The notes below the pieces were generated by a model. It did not search any database. It was not told where the DNA came from and saw only the letters and a list, made by a program, of their open reading frames with translations. A stretch of 19,310 nt of DNA, from assembly GCA_900754275.1 (NCBI GenBank), contig CAAECF010000052.1, forward strand, positions 1 through 19,310, read 5' to 3'. The stretch is from an uncultured Collinsella sp. (GTDB lineage: Bacteria > Actinomycetota > Coriobacteriia > Coriobacteriales > Coriobacteriaceae). Position numbers and translations under genes: made by a program. How positions within the stretch are numbered: position 1 is the first letter of the stretch; every line of letters starts with the position of its first letter. This document shows, in pieces, positions 1 through 6,600 of this stretch.

Positions 1-546
1 CGTGGAAGTATCTATCGAATCCAAGGTAAGGGATCGTTTGTTGCACCGAAACGCGTTAGCGAGCTCAATTCACTTTTAGACTTTGACTTTGCAAGCCATT
101 GCGATGGCGTTGATCCGGATGCCATCACCAAACATTTCGGCGGCCTCACATCAGGTCGTCCAATTTCCGTAATGATGCTCCAACAATTTGGATGTCAAAG
201 TCGCGATGAAATTCAGCGTCTTGAATTGACCTACGAACTTGAAGGCAGCTTCATAGGCGCTGATACGTTCTTCATTTCAAAGTCGCGCGTTCCGAATAAC
301 CAGTTAGATTTTCAGGCATTTAGCAGAATCATGGACGACTTGTCCAAGTCTATCCAATCTGTTAGGGAAAGCTATAGAGCACGTCAGCTTAGCGATTCCG
401 AAGCCAGTAATTATGGTGTTGCAAAACTTCCGGTCATCGAACTGACTCATTATGCTTACGACTCCGGAGGCAAACTAATCTCAATTGTCTGCCGCACCGT
501 CTTAACTGGGCGGGTCCCTTATCAAAACTTTATTTTCAAGTCCTAA
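1..546 (+). CDS. GntR-family transcriptional regulator, 3' part (5' end outside window)
   Basis: An open frame runs from base 1 to a TAA at 544-546, giving at least 181 residues. It begins inside the wing of a winged helix (Gly-Ser-Ile-Tyr-Arg, then Gly-Lys-Gly-Ser-Phe-Val), which is how GntR DNA-binding domains end. The rest has the spacing of a UTRA ligand-binding domain: GRPISVM near residue 53, a long middle, and a late strand pair around LPVIELTHYAYDSGGKLI. UTRA domains usually bind a sugar phosphate or other small metabolite; the ligand here cannot be read from the sequence. An internal ATG at 172 is not the true start, because the upstream frame is clearly coding. Base composition is visibly more AT-rich than the genes to the right, which suggests a different history or weaker codon selection. 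The UTRA call is by pattern only. Confidence 0.7.
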   Translation, partial: RGSIYRIQGKGSFVAPKRVSELNSLLDFDFASHCDGVDPDAITKHFGGLTSGRPISVMMLQQFGCQSRDEIQRLELTYELEGSFIGADTFFISKSRVPNNQLDFQAFSRIMDDLSKSIQSVRESYRARQLSDSEASNYGVAKLPVIELTHYAYDSGGKLISIVCRTVLTGRVPYQNFIFKS

Positions 547-560
547 TGTTCTTTTTCTTT

Positions 561-699
561 TGTCTCGATCTGTAACACGTAGCCGAGTTTTTAAGTCCTA
601 ACCGTTACAGATCGAGACAAACAAGGTAGACCACGCCGAATTGTCTCAATCTGTAACACTAAGACCGGTTTTGAACGTCTAGATGTCACAGGTTGAGAC
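561..699. repeat. Two tandem inverted-repeat units
   Basis: Unit 1 has arms TGTCTCGATCTGTAAC at 561-576 and its perfect reverse complement at 604-619. Unit 2 has TGTCTCAATCTGTAAC at 642-657 and an imperfect complement at 684-699 or 685-700 (about three mismatches, partly G-U compatible). Arm-to-arm distance is about 43 bases in both units. The inner segments are also alike: both have a short GC-rich piece, a T-run and a xGTCcTA-like end. The whole therefore looks like a roughly 58-base hairpin unit duplicated with an 81-base period. No T-run of terminator type follows. It fills most of the 547-818 gap, where I see no gene. Confidence 0.75.
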
Positions 700-818
700 G
701 ATTTGATAGTGGAGTCCTCATTTGCGCGTCATATCGCGTAGCGCTGACGCGCTGGTTTCCACAATGACAGGAGGTAAAAGTCCTCCCGCATCGCCCGTTG
801 GCAATCCCGTAGCGCTAG

Positions 819-1583
819 CTAGCAAATGACCTGCGTATGCTCCTCGATGGCGGCACGATCTTCGGCGGCGATACCCGGTTCGCACACCACGGCGTCCAAG
901 CTGTCCAGGCGGCAGAAGGTGTAGAAGTCGCGCTTGCCGATTTTACTGGAATCGGCAATCAGGTAGCGCGAGTCTGCCTTGCTAAAGGCGAGCTGCTGGA
1001 TACGGCCCTCGTCCATGTTGGACGTAGATACGTCACCGTCCAAGATACCGTTGGCACCGATAAACGCCGCATCGATGCCCAATGCCCGCAGGGTATCCTC
1101 GGCCGTGGGGCCCACAAAGGCGGCAGTGCGGCGGCGGTACACGCCGCCTACCAGGCACAGTTCGCAGTCTTCGCGCGCCTCGAGCAGGTTAAACACCGAA
1201 AGCGAATTGGTCACAATGCGCAGGCGAAACGCCGGCAGCATCGAGGCCATCTGCTCAACCGTGGTGCCCGTGCCCAAAAAGATGGTCGAGCCTTCCTCGA
1301 TAAGCTCCACAGAACGGCGCGCAATCTGCAACTTTTCCTCGGCATGCTTCGTGCGCTTTTCGCTGTGCGAATACTCATGGCGCAGCATAGCGTGTGGACG
1401 GCCCTGTGCACTGCGGGCTCCGCCGTGCACGCGCTCGATCTCGCCCAGGCTCGCAAGCTCCTCAAGGTCACGGCGGATCGTCATATCCGAGACACCTAAC
1501 GCATCCGAAATCTCCTTGACCGAGACCGTTCCTTGTTCCTCGAGCAGCTGCCGAACCTTATCCTGTCGCTCCGCTTTAATCAC
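819..1583 (-). CDS. DeoR-family transcriptional regulator of sugar metabolism
   Basis: A 254-residue protein of normal DeoR length. The N-terminal helix-turn-helix spans about residues 5-57 (VSVKEISDALGVSDMTIRRD, then the wing ERVHGGAR). The C-terminal sugar-phosphate sensor domain has the usual marks: FLGTGTT near the phosphate site, IVTNS, LVGGVYRRRTAAFVGP, FIGANGI and DSSKIGKRDF. I chose the GTG at 1581-1583 because GAGGA sits six bases upstream of it. A GTG at 1608-1610 would add nine residues but has no visible ribosome binding site. The gene diverges from the epimerase at 1789, which hints at a galactose- or hexose-related regulon. The inducer cannot be told from sequence. Phased repeats just past its own promoter suggest autoregulation. 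Confidence 0.85.
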   Translation of the reverse strand: MIKAERQDKVRQLLEEQGTVSVKEISDALGVSDMTIRRDLEELASLGEIERVHGGARSAQGRPHAMLRHEYSHSEKRTKHAEEKLQIARRSVELIEEGSTIFLGTGTTVEQMASMLPAFRLRIVTNSLSVFNLLEAREDCELCLVGGVYRRRTAAFVGPTAEDTLRALGIDAAFIGANGILDGDVSTSNMDEGRIQQLAFSKADSRYLIADSSKIGKRDFYTFCRLDSLDAVVCEPGIAAEDRAAIEEHTQVIC

Positions 1584-1617
1584 GATGAGTCCTCGCTGTT
1601 CCACGCTCACGTCAATT

Positions 1618-1643
1618 CAAACAATAACGAACAAATTGTATCA
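1618..1643 (-). promoter_or_regulatory. Putative deoR promoter with phased DeoR-type operator
   Basis: Read on the minus strand, TGATACAAT (1643-1635) is an extended -10 element. Immediately downstream are TTGTTCG (1634-1628) and TTGTTTG (1624-1618), two near-identical heptamers exactly 10 bases apart. DeoR-family repressors commonly bind tandem repeats phased by about one helical turn. The position over the likely transcription start fits autorepression. The -35 element is weak. Confidence 0.5.
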
Positions 1644-1730
1644 GACTCGCGCGCGTCAAAAATGAACGCCCGCACAGCTCCAATCATCACTTTTTTGAGA
1701 AAAATACCCCCTGCTTTAGTGGGGTGTAGT

Positions 1731-1736
1731 GATAAT
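1731..1736 (+). promoter_or_regulatory. Possible -10 element for the galM-type gene
   Basis: GATAAT lies about 52 bases before the epimerase ATG and is preceded by a small inverted repeat, ACCCC...GGGGT (1706-1725). No good -35 hexamer is at the right distance, so this is tentative. The inverted repeat may be an operator. Confidence 0.3.
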
Positions 1737-1788
1737 CTCGCCTGTTCGCGCTACAGTTTGTCGGAAATACCTCGATGTTAGGAACCAA

Positions 1789-2841
1789 ATGATCACTTCC
1801 GAGCTTTTCGGCACCGCGCCGTGCGGTACCCCCGTTCATCGTTACACCCTCAACGGGCCCGAGACCTGCGTTCGCATTATGGACTATGGCGCCACCGTGT
1901 TGGGCATCGACGTGCCCGACATCCCCGGCAACGCGCGCGATGTGGTGCTGGGCTTCGATAAGCTCGAGGATTACTTTGACAACCCTGCCTGCTTTGGCGC
2001 GACCATCGGCCCCGTGGCAAACCGCACCGCGGGCGCCACGATCGCCATCGACGGTACGGACTGGCATATGCCCGCCAACGAGGGCGTCAACAACCTGCAC
2101 AGCGATCTTGAGCACGGTCTGCATAAACGCGTGTGGGATGTTGAGCTCGACGAGGTCCACAATGCCGTGCGCATGACCACCTCGCTTGAGGATGGCGAGC
2201 TGGGTCTCCCCGGCAACCGCACCTTTACGGCCGTGTTTACCGTTACACGCACCGGCGTCTTTCGCATCGAGTATGGCTGCGAGAGCGACCGCGCCACCTA
2301 CGTGTCCATGACCAACCACACGTACTTTAACCTTGCCGGTCATAACGCCGGCATGGACTGTGAGCACTTCTTTGTTGCCAACGCTGCCCACTACCTGCCC
2401 ATCAACGAGCAGAACATCCCCACCGGCGAGATTGCTCCGGTCGAGGGCACGCCGTTTGACTTCCGCGAGCTGCGCCCTGTCGCTCCTGGCATGGAAGCCG
2501 ATGACCCGCAGATTAAGCAGGCCCGTGGCTACGATCACTGTCTGTGCATCGATGGCTATCAGTACGGCCGTAATCTGCGCCGCGCGATGCATGTTGAGGA
2601 GATGTGGACCGGCCGCGAACTGGACTATTACACCACTGCCCCGGGCGTGCAGCTCTACACCGGCAACTGGCTGGGCGACGAGCACGCCAAGGACGATGCT
2701 AACTATGGCTGGGGCGCTGGCTTTGCCCTCGAGGCAGAGATGTACCCCGACACGCCGCACCAGCCGTTGTTCCCGCAGGGCATTGTGGGCCCGGGTCACC
2801 CCTATAGCAATGTGATCGAATACCACTTTATGAGGCACTAA
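1789..2841 (+). CDS. galM: Aldose 1-epimerase (mutarotase), GalM family
   Basis: A 350-residue protein, the usual GalM length. It interconverts alpha and beta anomers of free aldohexoses such as galactose in the cytoplasm, feeding the anomer needed by kinases. Visible family marks are NNLHSDLEHGLHKRVWD (the substrate-site histidine region), NHTYFNLAGH (the conserved His near the active site) and LEAEMYPDTPHQPLFP, which carries the C-terminal catalytic glutamate. The ATG at 1789 is preceded by TTAGGA at five-base spacing. An upstream in-frame ATG at 1729 would add 20 residues that do not look like GalM. The gene is monocistronic, diverges from the DeoR regulator and ends in a strong terminator. 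The exact sugar is not determined. Confidence 0.88.
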   Translation: MITSELFGTAPCGTPVHRYTLNGPETCVRIMDYGATVLGIDVPDIPGNARDVVLGFDKLEDYFDNPACFGATIGPVANRTAGATIAIDGTDWHMPANEGVNNLHSDLEHGLHKRVWDVELDEVHNAVRMTTSLEDGELGLPGNRTFTAVFTVTRTGVFRIEYGCESDRATYVSMTNHTYFNLAGHNAGMDCEHFFVANAAHYLPINEQNIPTGEIAPVEGTPFDFRELRPVAPGMEADDPQIKQARGYDHCLCIDGYQYGRNLRRAMHVEEMWTGRELDYYTTAPGVQLYTGNWLGDEHAKDDANYGWGAGFALEAEMYPDTPHQPLFPQGIVGPGHPYSNVIEYHFMRH

Positions 2842-2869
2842 GCCCGCAACGCGACATATCGCACAGCAG

Positions 2870-2901
2870 CGCCCGCCGGCACCACCGCCGACGGGCGTTT
2901 T
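2870..2901 (+). terminator. Rho-independent terminator after galM
   Basis: CGCCCGCCGGC (2870-2880) pairs with GCCGACGGGCG (2887-2897) around a six-base loop, with one mismatch, and is followed by TTTT. It sits 28 bases past the galM stop. Confidence 0.85.
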
Positions 2902-2925
2902 GCTACCTAGTCATTGGGGACGTTC

Positions 2926-3405
2926 TTACATGATTAGTTGGATGGGGTCGGGGTTGGAGCTGGGGAGGTCGCGGATTTCTAGTTCTATGCCGAGCTTTTG
3001 CAGCTCTTTGAGGGCAGCGACGTCTGTGTCGTCTATGGCAACTGCGGGCGTTGCGGGACGCTTGCCCTCCCCTGCCTGCATATGGCCAATGCTGATCTTG
3101 GTGATCGGCACACCACCCTTAACCAGCGCGAGCGCGTCGGTGGGTGAGGCCACCATAATCAGAATCCATTGACGCGGCGTTGCGGTATGAATGATATCGA
3201 TGGTCCTTTGCACCGAAAAAAACCGCGTCCACACGCCCTCGGGCGCCGCGACCCTCATAGGCGCCCACTTGCGCGAATCAGCCGCAATCTCGTCGTTGAC
3301 GATCAGGACGAGGTTGGAACCCACAACCTCGTTCCACAGTTCAACGTCTTGCCCGTAAATAAACCGGTCATCGATACGTGTCAGGAGAATCTTGGGCTGA
3401 GCCAT
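2926..3405 (-). CDS. Orphan PTS mannose-family IIB-like protein, active-site His replaced by Tyr
   Basis: A 159-residue protein that matches the mannose-family IIB subunit (PTSIIB_sorb type) over its whole length. It is about half identical, by my hand count, to the IIB at 12710-13192. In that paralogue the phospho-accepting motif reads RIDNRLVHGQ with His17. Here it reads RIDDRFIYGQ with Tyr17 (codon TAC, one base from CAC). The later IGNMH motif is also altered to IGHMQ. The fold-forming parts (KGGVP, EGKR, LEIR) are intact. The start at 3405 follows GAGGCGGCG. It stands alone, with no IIA, IIC or IID beside it. A catalytic role in sugar phosphorylation is therefore unlikely; a regulatory or decoy role is inference. 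Its 3' end faces galM and no clear terminator is seen on its own strand. Confidence 0.8.
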   Translation of the reverse strand: MAQPKILLTRIDDRFIYGQDVELWNEVVGSNLVLIVNDEIAADSRKWAPMRVAAPEGVWTRFFSVQRTIDIIHTATPRQWILIMVASPTDALALVKGGVPITKISIGHMQAGEGKRPATPAVAIDDTDVAALKELQKLGIELEIRDLPSSNPDPIQLIM

Positions 3406-3544
3406 CGCCGCCTCGTTTCGCTCGACATCCATACGATCTGGACGCCAGCAGCCAACTCAGCAGCAGGTCAAACGCCAAATGGGTGCCACAGACATCACGC
3501 CTCTAATATTAGTGCATTTAAAGTGAGAAAAGCCGTCAGAACAC

Positions 3545-3573
3545 TTGCGCGGATTTGCGATGTCCCGTATCAT
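3545..3573 (+). promoter_or_regulatory. Putative tRNA-Thr promoter
   Basis: TTGCGC (3545-3550), a 17-base spacer and TATCAT (3568-3573) lie about 40 bases before the tRNA. A small inverted repeat, TGACGC...GCGTCA (3584-3602), falls in the leader. Confidence 0.5.
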
Positions 3574-3612
3574 AGACAGCCGTTGACGCCTCAGTTGCGT
3601 CACCATATGGCC

Positions 3613-3688
3613 GCCAGCGTAGCTCAGTTGGTAGAGCACCGCTCTCGTAAAGCGGGGGTCACCGGTTCGAGCCCGGTCGCTGGCTCCA
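3613..3688 (+). tRNA. tRNA-Thr (anticodon CGU)
   Basis: A complete 76-base cloverleaf. The acceptor arms are GCCAGCG (3613-3619) and CGCTGGC (3678-3684), with discriminator T and an encoded CCA (3686-3688). The D arm is GCTCAGTTGGTAGAGC. The anticodon stem is CCGCT/AGCGG with loop CTCGTAA, so the anticodon CGT is at 3646-3648 and decodes ACG (threonine). The T arm is ACCGG-TTCGAGC-CCGGT. All stems pair. It is followed at once by a terminator. Confidence 0.97.
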
Positions 3689-3699
3689 TTGCACAAGAT

Positions 3700-3722
3700 A
3701 GCCGCCTTCGGGCGGCTTTTTT
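3700..3722 (+). terminator. Terminator of tRNA-Thr
   Basis: AGCCGCC and GGCGGCT enclose a stable TTCG tetraloop, followed by a T-run (3717-3722). It lies 11 bases past the tRNA CCA end. Confidence 0.92.
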
Positions 3723-3785
3723 GTTGCCGATTTCTGGCGAACATCCGCCAATCCAAGCACAACGCCGCCGGCAACTCCCCTACTC

Positions 3786-3838
3786 AACAAAAAGCCCCGC
3801 CAACCGCAATCCCCAAGGGAACCGCGATTAACGGGGCT
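3786..3838 (-). terminator. Terminator of the lacX-lacC-yhcH cluster
   Basis: On the minus strand AGCCCCG (3838-3832) pairs with CGGGGCT (3799-3793), followed by TTTTTGTTG. The long intervening segment can itself fold partly. It lies 58 bases past the YhcH-type stop codon. Confidence 0.65.
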
Positions 3839-3896
3839 CAAGCGCGCCCCTCAATGGAATCACGCCAGCATACGAACAACTCAGCCGAGTAGCTCG

Positions 3897-4370
3897 CTAC
3901 TCCTCCCAGTAAGCATCTGCAAGCAGCTTAAAGCAAATCTTTTTGACCGGCTGTGCGCCATCGCCCGGGAACTCGAGCGTGGGCATGTGAGGCTCGCCGG
4001 CAACAAACAGCGCGAACTTGTCGTCGGCAAGATCGCCGGCGATCGAGGCGTCGGAATCGACCAGGTCGTAGTCGTCCTTCTCGTCAAACTCCTGAACCAG
4101 CGTCAGGCTGCCCGTGGCAACCTTAAAGGCCTCGCGACCCTCGACATCGATCTGCAGGTCGTGATAGCGCTGATGCGTCTCGTAGTGGGCCTCGGCCTCG
4201 GGACGCGTCGTGGGAGCCATGACGTTCGCATAGACCTTGTCGCCCAGAATCGGATGGCTGCCGACCTCGAGCTGCGCCGGATCGTTCTCCTCGAACCAGT
4301 CAATCAGCACATCGAGGCCCTTGAGCATTCCGCGGTATTCCTCGATATCGCCCAATGCACCGTAAATCAT
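3897..4370 (-). CDS. YhcH/YjgK/YiaL family protein, probable sugar anomerase
   Basis: A 157-residue protein of the YhcH (DUF386) family, near the usual 150 residues. The start MIYGALGDI and the central YETHQRYHDLQIDVEGRE are family hallmarks; the His and Glu residues of that motif form a metal site in the cupin-like barrel. The E. coli member NanQ is an anomerase for N-acetylneuraminate, and others act in sialic acid or sugar-acid pathways. Here the gene closes a cluster with a LacX epimerase and a LacC kinase, so anomer conversion of an amino sugar or sialic acid is a fair inference, not shown. The ATG follows GAGAGGGGATTTAG. It is probably cotranscribed with lacC, with a decayed nagA piece in between, and ends before the hairpin at 3786-3838. 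Confidence 0.82.
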   Translation of the reverse strand: MIYGALGDIEEYRGMLKGLDVLIDWFEENDPAQLEVGSHPILGDKVYANVMAPTTRPEAEAHYETHQRYHDLQIDVEGREAFKVATGSLTLVQEFDEKDDYDLVDSDASIAGDLADDKFALFVAGEPHMPTLEFPGDGAQPVKKICFKLLADAYWEE

Positions 4371-4402
4371 CTAAATCCCCTCTCGGATCGTTTCTTTGGC
4401 GG

Positions 4403-4535
4403 CTACTCGATAAACGCGTTACCGACGCTGTTGCCGCCCACATACGTCTCGACCAGGGTAAGGTCGGGATTGAACACGACAACGTCGGCGTCGCGCCCCG
4501 ACATAATGCTATCGCACTTGTCGTCGACATGAGCT
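4403..4535 (-). pseudogene. Remnant: 3' end of a second nagA-like gene
   Basis: Translated on the minus strand this stretch ends in a TAG at 4403-4405. It reads AHVDDKCDSIMSGRDAD, then LTLVETYVGG and SVGNAF. The intact NagA at 7261 ends AHIEDKCGSIMPGRDAD, then LTLVETYVGG and SVGNAF. About three quarters of the last 42 residues agree. Upstream of about 4535 the likeness stops, and 33 bases later lies the TAA of lacC, in the same reading frame. Only the C-terminal strand segment survives, without any metal or catalytic residue, and there is no start codon with a ribosome binding site. It is best read as the scar of a lost deacetylase gene that once sat between lacC and yhcH. Confidence 0.82.
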
Positions 4536-4567
4536 AGCAAGCGATGCCGGGGCCGACGCCCAAGCCC

Positions 4568-5503
4568 TTACAGCTCGGTCACGACAACGCCGTTGTAGAC
4601 CTCGTCCCAACGGTCCATGACCAGATGGCCGGTCATGGGATCCATGGCATTGAGCTTGCCGCAGGTGTTGGCGGTACGCAGCACCGTCTCGTCGTCCGCG
4701 CCAGCAGCAATGGCATGCGCGAAGCCAGCGATAGTGGAGTCACCAGAGCCCGTGGCGTTAACGGCAGGGATATCGGGCGTCTTTGCGCGGAACGCACGGC
4801 CATTGTGGAAGCCAACGGAGCCGGCAGCGCCCATGGACACGACGACCCAGGGGATATCGGAGAAGCGGGCATCAGAGGCGAGCGCGGCGCGGAGCTCGTC
4901 CACATCGTCGGTGGTAAAGCTCGTACCCAAAAGGCCGTTGATCTCGGTCAGGTTAGGCTTGACCAGCTCGGGCTTAATTTCGGACTTAAGGGCGGCCTCG
5001 AGCGAAGCACCCGAGGTATCGAGCAGCACCTTGGCGCCGGCGTTCTCGGCAATGCCCGTGATCTTGGCATAGTAGTCTGCCTCGACACCGCGGGGCAACG
5101 AACCCGAGATGGTGACGACGTCGGCCTTGCTCGCAAGCTCGGCGAACTTTGCGGTAAAGGCATCGAGCTCCTCGGGGGCAATCGTCGGGCCGCTCTCGAG
5201 CAGCTCGGTCTGGTTGCCGGCGTGGAGGATGTTGAGGCAAATGCGAGTCTCGCCCTTGATGGGCACAAAATCATTCTTAATGCCGTTAGCGTCCATGAGC
5301 TCGGCCATATAGGCGCCCATATGGCCACCAAGCAGGCCGGTTGCCACAACATCGTCGCCCAACTGACCAAGGACGCGGGCTACGTTAAGGCCCTTGCCGC
5401 CGGCGGTCTTTTCGGGCGTCACACGGTTGACGTCGTCGATGACGAGCTCATCGAGCTGATAGCGCGTATCGACAGACGGGTTCATCGTAACGGTGAGGAT
5501 CAT
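4568..5503 (-). CDS. lacC: PfkB-family kinase, probable tagatose-6-phosphate kinase (LacC-like)
   Basis: A 311-residue protein of the 1-phosphofructokinase/LacC branch of the PfkB ribokinase family. The first signature TAGGKGLNVARVLGQLG is at residues 33-49. The ATP-site helper motif KPNLTE is at 182-187. The anion-hole and catalytic signature NATGSGDSTIAGF has the base Asp255. LacC uses ATP to make D-tagatose-1,6-bisphosphate from tagatose-6-phosphate, the product of AgaS. The main alternative is 1-phosphofructokinase (FruK); amino-sugar genes and a LacX-type neighbour favour LacC. The start at 5503 has AAGGAGCTAAAA before it. The gene lies 59 bases behind the LacX-type gene and its TAA is followed, in frame, by the nagA remnant. 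Confidence 0.82.
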   Translation of the reverse strand: MILTVTMNPSVDTRYQLDELVIDDVNRVTPEKTAGGKGLNVARVLGQLGDDVVATGLLGGHMGAYMAELMDANGIKNDFVPIKGETRICLNILHAGNQTELLESGPTIAPEELDAFTAKFAELASKADVVTISGSLPRGVEADYYAKITGIAENAGAKVLLDTSGASLEAALKSEIKPELVKPNLTEINGLLGTSFTTDDVDELRAALASDARFSDIPWVVVSMGAAGSVGFHNGRAFRAKTPDIPAVNATGSGDSTIAGFAHAIAAGADDETVLRTANTCGKLNAMDPMTGHLVMDRWDEVYNGVVVTEL

Positions 5504-5562
5504 TTTTAGCTCCTTATCTCGCAGGCTCCTTGTGCCTCGCGATACGAGTCGACAAAACGGAA

Positions 5563-6444
5563 TTACAGAATCTCAATCGTGAACGAGCGAACGACGGTCT
5601 CCTTGGGCTTGGCGACAAGGCAGCCGCGCTTATGCTCAAGCACGTCGTCCTCATCGGAGCAGGTCGAAAGGCCACCCCAGGGTTCAACTGCCACAAAATC
5701 GCCCTCGGGCTTACTCCACACAATGAGATACGGGAAGCCCTCAAAGCTCAGGCAAACGCCTTTGTCCTCGCCCTTCTTGGAAAGCGTGACCTGACGGCTC
5801 TCGAGCACATCAAAGATGGTCTCCGCAAAATCGAAGAGCTCATGCGACAGAGGCAGTGTCTTTCCCACCATGGGGTTCTTGGAGCGCCTGTCCACATCAA
5901 TCAAGCCAGTCGAAGGGACAGCGGTGCAGAGCTCCGCAGCCTCGTCCTTCTCAAAGCGCAACTCGTAGTCCGTATAGGCCTCGCCCTCATCGAGCGGACA
6001 CCTAAAGCCGGGATGACCGCCAATAAAGAACGGCATGTCCTCGGTGCCCTCGTTGGTGACCTCGTAGGAAACGCGCACGGCAGCGTCCTCGAGCGTATAA
6101 CGAGCGACAAGCTTAAACGGGTACGGATAATCGCTCAGCAGCGCGGCGTTATCCTCCGAAGCCAGGCACATCGCCAGCTCGTTCTCGCTCTGGCTCAGCA
6201 GCTTCCACTCCTGTTTGCGCGCAAACCCATGGCGGGCGAGCTTTACATGATGCCCGGCAAACGTCATGGCGTTGTTATCGCGCAAGCCTCCGCAAATCGG
6301 AAAGCAAATCGGTGCCTGGCCGGACCACACGGCGGGATCGCCCTGCCACAGATACTCGCGACCTCCGGCCTCGATCGAGGTAAACGAACCACCGGCCGTG
6401 GACACCTTAATAGAAATCGAATCGTTGGAGAGAGCGTATTCCAT
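5563..6444 (-). CDS. lacX: Aldose 1-epimerase family protein, LacX-like
   Basis: A 293-residue galactose-mutarotase-fold protein, more like LacX than the GalM at 1789. Marks in order are GGREYLWQGDPAVWSGQAP and FPICGGLRDN in the N-terminal half, LARHGFARKQEW, GGHPGFRCPL (the conserved His) and a C-terminal VAVEPWGG with the conserved Glu region. LacX genes often sit next to lacC and lacD in tagatose pathways, and this one is directly upstream of a lacC-type kinase. The start at 6444 follows AAAGGATGGGCA. An upstream in-frame extension has no ribosome binding site. The substrate is unproven; anomers of galactose, GalNAc or their phosphates are candidates. Confidence 0.82.
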   Translation of the reverse strand: MEYALSNDSISIKVSTAGGSFTSIEAGGREYLWQGDPAVWSGQAPICFPICGGLRDNNAMTFAGHHVKLARHGFARKQEWKLLSQSENELAMCLASEDNAALLSDYPYPFKLVARYTLEDAAVRVSYEVTNEGTEDMPFFIGGHPGFRCPLDEGEAYTDYELRFEKDEAAELCTAVPSTGLIDVDRRSKNPMVGKTLPLSHELFDFAETIFDVLESRQVTLSKKGEDKGVCLSFEGFPYLIVWSKPEGDFVAVEPWGGLSTCSDEDDVLEHKRGCLVAKPKETVVRSFTIEIL

Positions 6445-6600
6445 TGCCCATCCTTTCGAACAACTGCTTTTTGCTCGCAAGTACCCGTCTCGGCCCTAAC
6501 CAAAGGACAAACCCGCACGTTCATCGATGCGTCCGGTATCCCAGCCATGTAACGGGGTACCATACAGACATTGATGCAATTACAGCTGAAAGGCCTTCTT

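Noticed and set aside
561..619. First inverted repeat considered as the terminator of the GntR gene
   Set aside because: The loop is about 27 bases and no T-run follows the right arm, so a duplicated element explains it better.
561..699. Repeats considered as a CRISPR array
   Set aside because: Only two units, the repeat copies alternate in orientation, and there are no regular spacers or cas genes.
1584..1610. Longer GTG start for the DeoR regulator
   Set aside because: No ribosome binding site precedes 1610, whereas GAGGA sits at good spacing before the GTG at 1583.
1687..2838. A 383-codon minus-strand frame opposite galM
   Set aside because: Antisense shadow of a well-supported GalM coding region; no ribosome binding site.
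2926..3405. Orphan IIB considered as a pseudogene
   Set aside because: Full length, good ribosome binding site, no stop or frameshift, and conserved structural motifs; only catalytic positions differ.
3169..3831. A plus-strand frame covering the tRNA-Thr region
   Set aside because: It overlaps a perfect tRNA and its terminator and is opposite the orphan IIB; its translation has no domain character.
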